Positions 28,759 to 40,700 of a stretch of 64,000 bases of DNA are shown here, one piece after another. The number at the start of each line of letters is the position of its first letter. Position 1 is the first letter of the stretch. Under the pieces are notes generated by a model, which saw only the letters and a list, made by a program, of their open reading frames with translations, did not search any database and was not told where the DNA came from. This DNA comes from Mesorhabditis belari (taxonomy: Eukaryota > Nematoda > Chromadorea > Rhabditida > Rhabditidae), in assembly GCA_958450365.1 (NCBI GenBank), contig CAUEEP010000924.1:310001-374000 (forward strand), read 5' to 3'. The position numbers and the translations under genes are program-made.

Positions 28759-31700
28759 TTATTTCCCGAAGGGCAAGAATCCCTTGACCATCTCGAAGGC
28801 TCCATTCACTGCCGTTTTTGCTTTCTCCACGTGCTCGGTAAGGCCCAATTGACCGACCAAACCTGGAATTTAAAGTTTTGAGGCGGCTAGGGTTATAAAG
28901 AAGTTCATAACATTTGAAAATTGGTTCTTGCAGGGATTTAAAGTAAAAGGTTGAAGACTTTCAAAAGGGGATTTAACCTGGATCATTATTTGGTTGATAC
29001 TTGGGAATGGGATATCCTGTAGAAAAGATTGAGGGTAGAGAAAACTTATAAAGAAAATGAATAGCTGATTAAAATGAATGGCTGCTTACAATGAATAGCT
29101 GATTGCAATGAATAGCTGCTTACAATAGCTGATTTGAAGTCATTAATTTGTCAATGAACAATCAACTTATTACAGTAACTTGAGCAGTGTATGGCTACAG
29201 TAACCTCGTGTACAGGACGACCCATATCAAGACAGAATCAGTCGAAAATGCGTCAGATTATTTAAAACTTTCATTCTAATCTCATTATTATAACACTTTT
29301 ACACTTATATTCGAATTTTTAGCCTATGAGGTCGGCTCTGAGAAAAATTAGGGCTATTAGAAGCTTCGTAAATAACGGAAATGCTTTTGTCAATAAAGAT
29401 TGGTCTATAAAATGTTATAAAAATGGAATTATAGCAAAATTTTAAGTAATCTGATACATTTTTGACTTAATCTGCCTTCATATAAGGCGTAACACAGATT
29501 ATGGGCCACTCTGTACTTGTGAATCTTACCTATGCGCTTTGCACATAGCGATATCCTAACTGAATATCTTTAAAAGCATCTTTTTAAGGCAAACTTTAAG
29601 AATTCTAGACTAGTTAGAAGTTTAGACCAAACGCTCGCCTTAGAGAATCAAATCAAAGGTGAAAAAGCTTCGCACAAGTAGGCAGCTTTGGCAATAATGA
29701 CCGCAACTAATGTATCGATTCGAAGATCTATTCTTTGCTCTAACTAGTAAGGTTCTAAGGTTTAAAAGCACCTTTTTGACTTTTCAAATCAATGCTTTGG
29801 TTATTGAGTGAACTGACTATCATCCTCGGCGTGCATCTCAGCCGCCAACTCCTCGGGTGTCTTCTTTCGAGCGGCGCCGATTCTCCCATCAGCCATATCG
29901 AAGCCTCCCATTCCACCAGATTCGTCTTTCTTTTGGATGTTATACTAAATAAATGATAATAAATCTATTAGATAAATCTATTAGATCAATTTTTCACCAA
30001 CTTTATCCCTGATTCCTTGTCTCATTTTCTCTCTTTCTTGCTCCATTTTTCGGTGTTTATCTTTGCGCCGCTCTTCCTGTTCAAGGCGGGCGGCTACGAC
30101 CTGAAACAAATGTTATAAAGTTCAAAAATGTGAATGGAAATGTTTAGAATGTTCAAAATTTGTTAAAAATTTATTAGAAACTTGTTTTCTTCTTAAGATT
30201 TATCTAAGGTTCTTGATAATAACCAACAAAATTTCCACATAGATACTATTGGGTTGGTGAATTGAAAACAGTCATTGTTTTGATGGTTTTATAACTCGCA
30301 GTTTCTTTTGCAAGTACCTAATAAAGAGTTGCGTAGATTTGAAAGACAAAAATTAAGAGCACTATGATCCAAGTTATTCGGTTGGTGAATTGAAAACTAC
30401 CAGACTTTGAACTAAAATTTATTCAACATAAAAGCCTTCAATTCATTCCAAATAATTTCCATTATTATTGACGACTTCTGCCCATTTTACAGGCAATTTG
30501 CGGATTCCTCTTTCGTAGTAGGATTTTGGTTTGTGTGTGAGACAACTGTGAGACTCAAAAATGGAGGACTGGAGATGGAGACTGGAGATCCCAGTTTGAG
30601 CACTTTCTTCAAAAGAAACCCATTTTGGTGTCAATAGAAAAGTTGTAGAGAATCAAAAATTAGGATTATAGCCAAATTTCCAAAAAGATACACTTAGTAG
30701 TTTCGCTTAAAATGCAATTTTTGTTACAAGTTTTGTGAAAATTCGTATTCGCATTTCAATTTCGGATTTCTTGAAAACCAGTTTTTGAATCGTTCTGAAA
30801 ATTTGGATATAAACTTGATTTTTGATTCTCTACAACTTTTCCATTGACACCAAAATGGGTTTCTTTTGAAGAAAGTGCTCAAACTGTCACATATGACAAT
30901 AGCCGGCAGTTTTCAATTCACCAATCCAATACTATAATTGTAAAATAAGTTCTGACAACTCATTTGAATGAATGCAAGGTAGTTTTGGTGATATGAGAGC
31001 ATACCAGAGAAAGAAGGGAACAGAAAAGCTCTTCCTAGGGCACTTGGGGGAAAGGGGGACACTCGAATGATACTAGTACCAAAATCTTGGTATTGGGTTG
31101 AGTACTAAACCTTCTACCCAAATTCATTTTCTAACTGAATAAATCTCAAGCTAGCAAATGAAATCGGGTTTTTGTTTCATTTGCCCAATCATTTCTCTTG
31201 CAAATGTCTTTTAAAAGTTTCTGAAAACCTTTATTTTGAAGGTTTTTCATTAGTAAGAAGCCGAGTGTTCAAAAGCGACAAAAAAACGTTCAAAAACGTT
31301 CAAAAACAATGCGATTTTGACCGTTTCTTTCAATTTGACAAACTGTGACATATGACAATAGCCGGCAGTTTTCAATTCGCCAACCCAATAGATACTAATA
31401 AAGCTACTTCAGCTTCTCAGAATATAAAGCATTCTTTCTTTTACACTTTCAAAATGTTTCTTTGAAACTGTTTCTTTGAAACTGTTTCTTTGAAACTGTT
31501 TCTTTCTTTCAAGCAAAATCTTTCACACTCTTTATTAAACTAAAGATATTCAGTCTTTTAGCTGAACACTTTATTATTTTAGCCTACTATAGCTTAACAA
31601 AAGCTCAAAAAACAAAAAACAAAAGACTCAATAGTAAGAAGCTGCTTTCTTTGTAGTAACAGTAGCTTTTTAAGTTCTTCAATCAATTCTTATAGCAAAC

Positions 31701-34700
31701 TTATCAATTCTTATCAAAAGAATTGATAAGAATTGATAAGTTTGCTATAAGGATTGAAGGACTTAAAAAGTTACTGTTACTACGAATTATTATTAAAATT
31801 ATTAAAGAACTTAAAAAGTTACTGTTACTACAAAGAAAGCAGCTTTAAAAACGAAAAAACGCAAATGACTGTCGGATTTCTTGAAACTAAACTTGAAACA
31901 GTGAATCTAAAATTTGAAAAACTGAAGAATCGTCGAGAATTTTAAAACAAAAGCTAAGATCTGAAAAGGAAAACAATACGTGAAAAAGCCGCATTCATTT
32001 CAAAGCACAGAAAAGGAGAGATGAGCAAAAATGATAATTCGAAAAGACTATTCGAAAAGACTATGCGAAAATGATTCTCCTGATTTGTGGGTGGAATCGA
32101 GAAACGACTTTTTCTTTGACTCAAAAAGATGTGAAGAAAAAACTCGAAAGTTCTTCCCATCCCCAGAAAAGCGATTATGAATGAAATTTCCGAGTTTTGA
32201 TCTCTCATTTTTTGCTATCTTTACCCTTTTTCCCTTTTTCTCTCGGATTTTTGATATGCATAGTGTGAAAGGTCGGCTTTTTACCACTTTTTACCCCTTT
32301 TTTGGTTACTTTTTGCTTACTTTTTAGTTACTTTTTGGTTACTTTTTGGGTACTTTTTAGCTACTTTTACTTTTTCAAACACAGTTGATCCCAAGGGCTT
32401 CACTTGGCGTCCCCAAAAAAGAAACCATCCTCTCAACTTGGTATTTTCGTGATGAGGATGGTTGTACAGCAATGAGGATCGTTGTACAGCAATGAGGATC
32501 GTTGTACAGCAATGAGGATCGTTGTACAGCAATGAGGATCGTTGTACAGCAATGAGGATCGTTGTACAGCAATGAGGATCGTTGTACAGCAATGAGGATC
32601 GTTGTACAGCAATGAGGATCGTTGTACAGCAATGAGGACGGTTGTGCAGCAATGTGGATGGTTGTACAGAGGGTCAAGGCTCATGTCATTTGGCCATCAC
32701 AGTTTTCCCTTGTGAGTAATTGGACATGCCGGTCCTTTTATGGATTGAGGCTGGGAATCCGTCGACACCGGGACTCGAACCCGCGAGCTTTTGCTTACCC
32801 GGTAATCACCCTACCAATGAGCTACATCGATACATCTCCTACTGACGCCAGGGTAGGACCTTTTGCCTTGCTATTAGAGTTGTCCATAAGTTGTTGCGGT
32901 TTTTAAATTTGTGATTTCTTGAAAACCAGTCAACAGTTTCATCTGAAACTTCTATTGAATAGTGAATAGTGAAAAAAAAGGATCCAGAACATTTTTGGCA
33001 GGATTGGTCAACCTAACATCCGGATACAATTCAACTTAACTTAGCTCTTTTGGTTTATCCTTTTTTAGCTTATAGAAGTTTTCTCTCAAATTAGCCCTCA
33101 AAATAAGGGCAAATCCTTGCTGATTTGGTTGAACAAGTGACCGATCACCAAGTCATGTCTGATTCTCTCGATTGAGCCAAGCGATCGTCATAGAATTTTG
33201 TCTACTAGTTAGCCTATTCTTATAGACTATTCTTATTCACTATTCAATAGAAATTTCATATGAAACTGTTGATTGGTTTGACGACAAAATTTGCGCGTTT
33301 AAGAAATCGACGGCAATCGATTGTATCCGGATGTTAGGTCGAGCAATTCTCCCAAAAATGTTCTGGATCCCTTTTTTTCATTAGTGCTTCTTTAGAGCTA
33401 AGCGAGTCCACAAAGAGTTTGACACTCATCAATGTTAGACGTTAGAGGCTCATTCTCTCGATTCCACCAAGCAATCATCATCATCAAATTCATCAAATTC
33501 AAATTCAGCGTCATCGAATTTTCTCTACTAGTTAGCCTATTCTTATAGCCTATTCTTATAGACTATTCTTATAGCCTATTCTTATTCACTATTCAATAGA
33601 AATTTCAGATGAAACTGTTGATTCGTTTTCAAGAAATCATAAATTTAAAAACCGCAACAACTTATGGACAACTCTAATAGCAAGGCAAAAGGCCCTACCC
33701 TGGCGTCAGTAGGAGATGTATCGATGTAGCTCATTGGTAGGGTGATTACCGGGTAAGCAAAAGCTCGCGGGTTCGAGTCCCGGTGTCGACGATGTTTTGG
33801 ATTCCCAGCCTCAATCCATAAAAAGACCGGTGTGTCCAACTACTCACAAGGAAAAACTGTGATGGCCAAATGACATGAGCCTTGACCCTCGGTACAACCA
33901 TCCTCATTGCTGTACAACCATCCTCATCACGAAAATACCAAGTTGAGAGGATGGTTGCTTTTTTGGGGGCGCCAAGTGAAGCCCTTGGGATCAAATTCAG
34001 CGATCAAATTCTACTAGTTAGCCTATTCTTATAGACTATTCTTATTCACTATTCAATAGAAATTTCAGATGAAACTGTTGATTGGTTTTCAAGAAATCAC
34101 AAATTTAAAAACCGCAACAACTTATGGACAACCCAATGGACTTATGGATTTGTAAAATCAATTTATTAACAAACTAGCCAGGTTCCTTGTTTCATCAAAA
34201 GTTTGTTTTATTAAAAAAGAAGATTACCAAGATTAGCTTTTGTTTAAAAACTGCACGAGAATTACCAAATGTAAGTTGTAAATTGTAAATAGAAAGAGAA
34301 AAATGTGGTTCCCCTAAAGATCTCAAATTCAAGATTCATCTGATTCAATCTGATTCAAGAGAACGTTCGAGTCCAAGAATCTTTCCTTCACTTGGCTAAA
34401 AGAGCTTTCTCAAAGGCTAAAGCTTTCTCAAAAGATTCTAAAAGCTCTTTTAACAATAGAGCTTGTTAACTAAAAGATCTAAAAGAGTAAAGAAAAAAGA
34501 ATTGATCAAAAAGTTGAAAGCAATAGAGCTTGTAATGTCTTGTAATCTCAAATTGTTTCAAATCATATTGAAAACAAGTTTCCATCTACTTTTACTGGCT
34601 AACTATAAGTACTATAAGTACTATAAGTAAACCAAAAATACTGGCTAAGTAAAGACCAGCTCTCCTGCTTCTTTATCTTTATCGTTTTACTCCAATTGCT

Positions 34701-37700
34701 TTCCAATCCAATTGCTAACATTACGAAGCTTGGCAGTAGGTTTTGGTTAGTTTTGGTTTTGGTTTTAGTTTTGGCAGTACGTTCGTGAAACAAGTTTTCA
34801 TCTAGTACTTATAGTTAGCCAGTTAATCAAATGCTTATCATCAAGCCTCAAATACACATCATTCTTTAAAAAGACTAACTTAAACTTACCGTAAATACTG
34901 TAATAGTACCCCACCCCCATAATGACGGTGCGGAGTGTTGCGTAGTCTAGCTTTGAACGAGTTTTTCTCGACACTGGTTTAAGCTACAAGGCGCGCAAAG
35001 GTATCAAAAAATAGCCCTGAATTTCAGCTATTTTTTGATACCAAAGCGCACATTATAACATAAACCAGTGTCGAGAAAAACTGGTTCAAAGCTAGAACGG
35101 TGCGGAGCCTTGCGTAGTCTAGCTTTGAACGAGTTTTTCTCGATACTGGTTTAAGCTACAATGCTCGTTTAGGTGTCAAAAAATAGCCCTGAATTTCAGC
35201 TATTTTTTGATACCAAAGACGCTTTTTTTGAAAGTACGAGCGCTTTGAAAAAATGAAATACTAAAAAACTTTTGCGACTACGCGACTTTACGAGGAGGGG
35301 GTGCGGTACTATTACAGTATTTACGGTAAGCACTAATCTAAACCTTAGATACACTAACTTAAACTTGAGGATAAAGTTTTGAACGTAAATAGAGTTTCAA
35401 ATGAAATGTGGTCACCTCTGGATCCTCGCCAGTCTCGGTCTTCTCCCCTTCTCCCTCATTTCCGCCCGTCAACGAGTCGAGACCGCCTGCAAGAAAAATT
35501 CATTTCGAAATTCAGAAAATCTATTTCATTAACTTTAACATTTTTCTAATTCAATTCTTTATTTTAAAAGAAAAATCGTTTATGATTCAATTTTAATATT
35601 CATTCTTGAACTAAAGCTCTTGCTAGAGGCTAGATTTTGTATTTTGATGCTTTGTTTTTGTTCGTTGTACGTTTTAAAGAGTCTAAGTTGTCTACAGCAC
35701 AGTACAGTAGTCTAAAGTACAGTACAGTAGTCTACAGTACAGTCCAGTAGTCTACAACATAGTACAGTAGTCTACAGTACAGTCTAGCAGTCTACAGCAC
35801 AGTACAGTACTCTACAGCACAGTACAATAGTCTACAGTACATAGCTAGCTAGTATTTCTATCTACTGTAGCCATGTAAACCACGATTTCTAGACTTCTTC
35901 GACTTCATTTTTTTGATAGCTCATTGTTAGACTTGAAATTTGATTTTAAAATGATGAAATAGCATAGAAAAAAGGAGAATTTTGAAGTACAGTACAGTAG
36001 TCTACAGTACAGTACAGTAGTCTACAGTACCGTACAGTAGTCTACAGCACCGTACAGTAGTCTACAGTACCGTACAGTAGTCTACAGTACAAGCCACTAC
36101 CGATGAAATGAGCACTGTTTAAAGTCACCTTTTAGATTATGAAAAATGCTCATAGTTTTAGCGGCTAGGGTTATCGGTGGGGCAGCTGAGGCCATAGAAG
36201 AAAATTTCCAGAGTTCTATTAATCAAGCTTTTAGAGAAGTTGATAAAATAAAAGTTAAAATAAAAGTATTCAGCTTCCTTTCCTTCAAAATTTTCGATAT
36301 TCAAATAAGAATTTTTTGAGATAATTACCCACTAATTTTAGCTAAAGAAAATAAAAAAAACCAACGTTTCTTTTTCAGAAATAAGCAAAGCATTTTGAGA
36401 AGAACTTTTTGGGAAAAGCTTTTGAAAGAAATCAGCTAGAATCCAGCTAGAAATCAGCTAGAAATCAGCTAGAATCCAGCTAGAAATCAGCTAGAATCCA
36501 GCTAGAAATCAGCTAGAAATCAGCTAGAATCCAGCTAGAATTCAGCTAGAATCCAGCTAGAAATCAACTAGAAATCAGCTAGAATTCAGCTAGAAATCAG
36601 CTAGAATCCAGCTAGAATCCAGCTAGAAATCAGCTAGAAACCAGCTAGAATCCAGCTAGAAATCAGCTAGAATCCAGCTAGAATCCAGCTAGAAATCAGC
36701 TAGAATCCAGCTAGAAATCAGCTAGAATCCAGCTAGAATCCAGCTAGAAATCAGCTAGAATTCAGCTAGAAATCAGCTAGAATTCAGCTAGAAATCAGCT
36801 AGAAATCAGCTAGAATTCAGCTAAAAGAAAGGAGCTGTAAAAATCGATTGGCTGATTTGAAATTCAGTGAATCGCTGGTGTTTTCTCTCTTGATTTCGTC
36901 TGTGAATGCAAAAATTATCGAATCAACAGATCTGTGAAGATTCTTTTGCTTCTTTACACTTTCTATTTGCTTTCTTTTACAAATTACTCTGAAAGCTTAA
37001 GTTCTAAAGTTAGTTTTAAGTCGATCAAGTGTCGTAATTATTCGAACAGAAGCACCTTAGCTCGATTTTTAGCCATCGATTTTTATTACAGCTCGTCATT
37101 TTAGTCTACCGACGTTTTACAAAGCCCTTTTCTCAGTTCCCAGATTTTTTCAATTAAGTTTTTAGCATCAAAATATCAAAATATATTATAGGGTATATTA
37201 TATATTAAATATATTATATTAAAATGCTATGGCAGGCATTTTTAAATAGTTTCTTATCCCTGTTTCGAGATGCCATAGCAGTTTTATATAAAAGAACTAT
37301 CTTCTAAAGATCTAATCTTCTAGCGATTCGTCTGGAAACCATAAAGAAAAGCGGGTTTCATAGAAAATCTATATTTTGTTGTCTGAATGACAAAACGTCA
37401 TTCAGAGAAAACGACTCAACATATTGATTTAAAAATTTGAGTGTAGACGTTGAACTTTGAACACCAAAGTGGGTTTTTGGAAATCTTTAAATGATCAACT
37501 CTTCATCAGCCTATTTTTGACTGCTTAAGTTCGAATTTTGTCGCACAGCAGGTAGATTACTTTGAGATTATTTACAGAAAGTTTAGATTCGTTTAAATCA
37601 ATTTGTGAAGAAGTTTTTTTAGAATATCCAAGCTTCTCTACAAAAAGCTCTGCCTTTCCCAAGAAAAGAGCCGTTATTGGAGCCGAAAATGAGTGCCGAG

Positions 37701-40700
37701 TGGAAAAGATCGAGGCCAAAGAGAGGGCAATACTTGAGTGTAGACGTAGAGTGCAGAAAATTTGAGTGTAGACGTTGAACTTTGAACACCAAAGTGGGTT
37801 TGTTGGAAATCTTTAAATGATCAACTCTTCATTAGCCTATTTTTGACTGCTTAAGTTCGATCATTTGAAAAAGCGTGAAAATAAAAGGTTTCCCGTCTGG
37901 CTAAAACGCTGTTTTGTAAAGAAAAGATAGAGCTTTCTTATCTTTGAAGCCCATAGGATTTATTATTAAATTAAGTTGAGAAGTGCCTCTTGAAAGAACA
38001 CTGACATTTCATGTGCATTGAGTCTATAGATTAGAAGAGCTATTGTTTGAGCTAGAAGAGCTAGCTATCAAAACGCAGATTATAGCATAAACAGTGCGAA
38101 GAACTGGACGTGCAAAGTTAGACTACGCGATTGTACGCCCATCATTATTGCATTCTATTCGAGTATTTATGGCAGTTGAAAGGTGAAAGGTGAAAGGTGA
38201 AAGATGAAAGGTTAAAATCTGAATCTGAATCGATTAGAAGCTTTGACACTTCATTATTATTTATTTTAGGCATTTTAGGCCTTTATTTTAGGCATTTTAG
38301 GCCATTTTTGATGCCTTTTTTGGTTCCACTGACCTTTAAAAAGGAAGGAAAAGAGAATTCTTTTTCTATCGTTAAAAAGAAAAGATATTAGAATTTCTAA
38401 AAATACTAATCAACCTGGATTATCTTTACTTACAATTGTATACCTTTTTTGACCCAGTAATCGTTTTCAGTTTCTAGTTTCCAGTTTCTAGTTTCCAGTA
38501 AGCACCAAATCTTTCTATTACTATAAAACCTTCCTACAATTTGAAGTTTTACTCTTAAGGATTGTTTTTAACCCTTTGAATCAATATTTTTCTATTTCAG
38601 TTACCAGAAAAATTCAGCTTTCCCCTTTTCGAAACATTCAAAATGAGGTCTCTTGTTCAGGAAAAAGAAAAACGAGGGAGAACTGCTAAAGACAAAGGAT
38701 TCCTACAAGGATTGTTCTCAAAAAAAGAAAGAAGATTCAAGTGAATAGCTTTTTCTCTTTCTTTACCCTTTCTTTTCCTTTCTCTTCCTTTCTTTACCCT
38801 TTCTTTTCCTTTCTTTACCCTTTCTTTTCCTTTTTCCTTTCTTTTCCCATTGAAATCCCCTAGGGGTTTCTTAGGTCCTTCCTACCACGAAAAATTCCCC
38901 TAAAAGCTCTGAAAGCCGCCTTTTTTTCTGAGTAAAGAGGGCAGCAGAATCGATATTTTATTTTCTTTTTTCCTTTTCTCTTTTCCTTTTCTCTTTTCCT
39001 CTTTTCCTTTTCTTTTTTCCTTTTCTCTCTTTTTGTTTTTTATTGTTTCTCTTTTGACCAAGATGAATGCAAAAAATCTTCTTTGTAAAAGCTCTTTTCT
39101 GGATCAAATCTGTCATAAAAATTTGTCATAAAAAGACGTGCGTTTTGGGAAACTTAATTCGAGTCATGTGTTTGGTCTAATACGACTTTTGAAGACTCAA
39201 AGATTATTGAATGAGAAGAGAAATGAGGACAAATATCTAAAGAAATGAATTTTTCATCAATAGCAAGTAGGGTTCAAAAATCTGACATTAGAATCTTATC
39301 AAATCTTCACTTATCAGTTTTATCAAAAGCTTTGGAATTTCTGTGCTTTATAAAGTGTTGCTTTATAAAGCGTCAATGCTTTTTTATAAAAAGTTTATCA
39401 ATGTTTATCTAAAATATCTAATCAAAGATTGTTAGGTTTAAAATCAAAAATCTTGTACGGCTTACAACTCATTTTTACAAGATTCTACAAAATTTTTGAG
39501 CCGCTGGGGTTCGGAAAGACTTAAATAGCTTTAAATGACTTGAAGCACTGGATATCAGCTCTTGCTAAGAGCTTGCTGGGGCTTGCTGGAGCTTGCTGGA
39601 TCTTGCTAAGCTCTTGCTGGATCTTGCTAAGCTATTGCTGGATCTTGCTAAGCTCTTGCTGGATCTTGCTAAGCTCTTGCTGGATCTTGCTAAGCTCTTG
39701 CTAAGATCTTGCTGGAGCTTGCTGGATCTTGTTAAGACCAGTGTATCTTCCATTAAAACCATTCAAATGTTTGCTATTAGATTTAAGAATCTCTGACACT
39801 TCTTAATATCCTAATAAACTTAATAATTAATGAATAAAGATAATAATTAATTAATAAAGATAATAATCTCCTACTCAAGTCATTGGATCAAGGTTTTCAA
39901 GGATTTAAAAGCATTGATTCTTTTGGAAATAGGGAGAAATGATCGGGAGGGATTCGAACTCGTGACCTTTCTAGCTTAAAAGGCAAATACCAATGATCTA
40001 CACCGACATGCATCCAAAGTTTTCCTGTTAGCCGTAAACTGTCTAATCTAATCTCTACTTCAATGCCACTAGAATCGACTTTGCATAGGCCATTAAGTTT
40101 TCCAAATGTTCCAAATCCAAAGCTTTCCTGTTAGCCATAAAATTTCTAATCTCTCTATTTCATTTGGATTTCTCAGAATCCTTAAGTTTTCGTTTTTCGC
40201 AATTTCCGAATTTCCCGTGATTTTTCGACCACAAGCCCTCGAGCGGAAATAAATGGAATTTGTCGTCAAGAAAGGAGCTGAGAAAAATGAGTGTAGGGGA
40301 AATTCGATCGGCGCGGGAGCTTTCCCCTTGGCTTTTTTTTCATATTTAACCCTTCCTTGGAGACCTTCAATGGAGCAACCGATCCTGGCTGGGATATTGA
40401 CCGACTTATTCACGTGTTTCCCCCTAATTAGTCGCCTCTACATCGGCTCTCATGGGGTACAAATTTTTTGAGAGAAAAGTTAGAGGAAGCGAAAAATTTT
40501 TTTGGGAAATGAACTAGGGAAAAAGAGGTTGAAAAGAGGCAAGAACTAGAACTAAATTTGATAGAACTAAATAGAACTGAATAGAACTAAATAGCACTTA
40601 AACAAAACAAAAGAGCACTTAAACAGAACGTAAACAAAACTAAATAGCACTTAAACAGAACTAAATAGCACTTAAACAGAATTAAATTTAAGTTAATCAA

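Larger units (their letters stand above)
32387..33993. mobile_element. 1.6-kb foldback element with a tRNA-like unit in each arm
   Basis: The outer ends GATCCCAAGGGCTTCACTTG and its complement begin arms that run inward to about 32970 and 33580. Each arm carries an identical tRNA-like unit. The left arm has ten or eleven copies of GAGGATCGTTGTACAGCAAT (32450-32660), while the right arm has two. Part of the right arm is repeated once more, in direct orientation, at 34012-34135. Confidence 0.85.

Noticed and set aside
36425..36830. CRISPR-like regularity of short repeats
   Set aside because: The units are contiguous without unique spacers, and the genome is a nematode's.
40093..40471. Overlapping frames of 106 and 72 codons beside a tRNA-like unit
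   Set aside because: They are antisense to each other, with no recognised protein and no splice signals.
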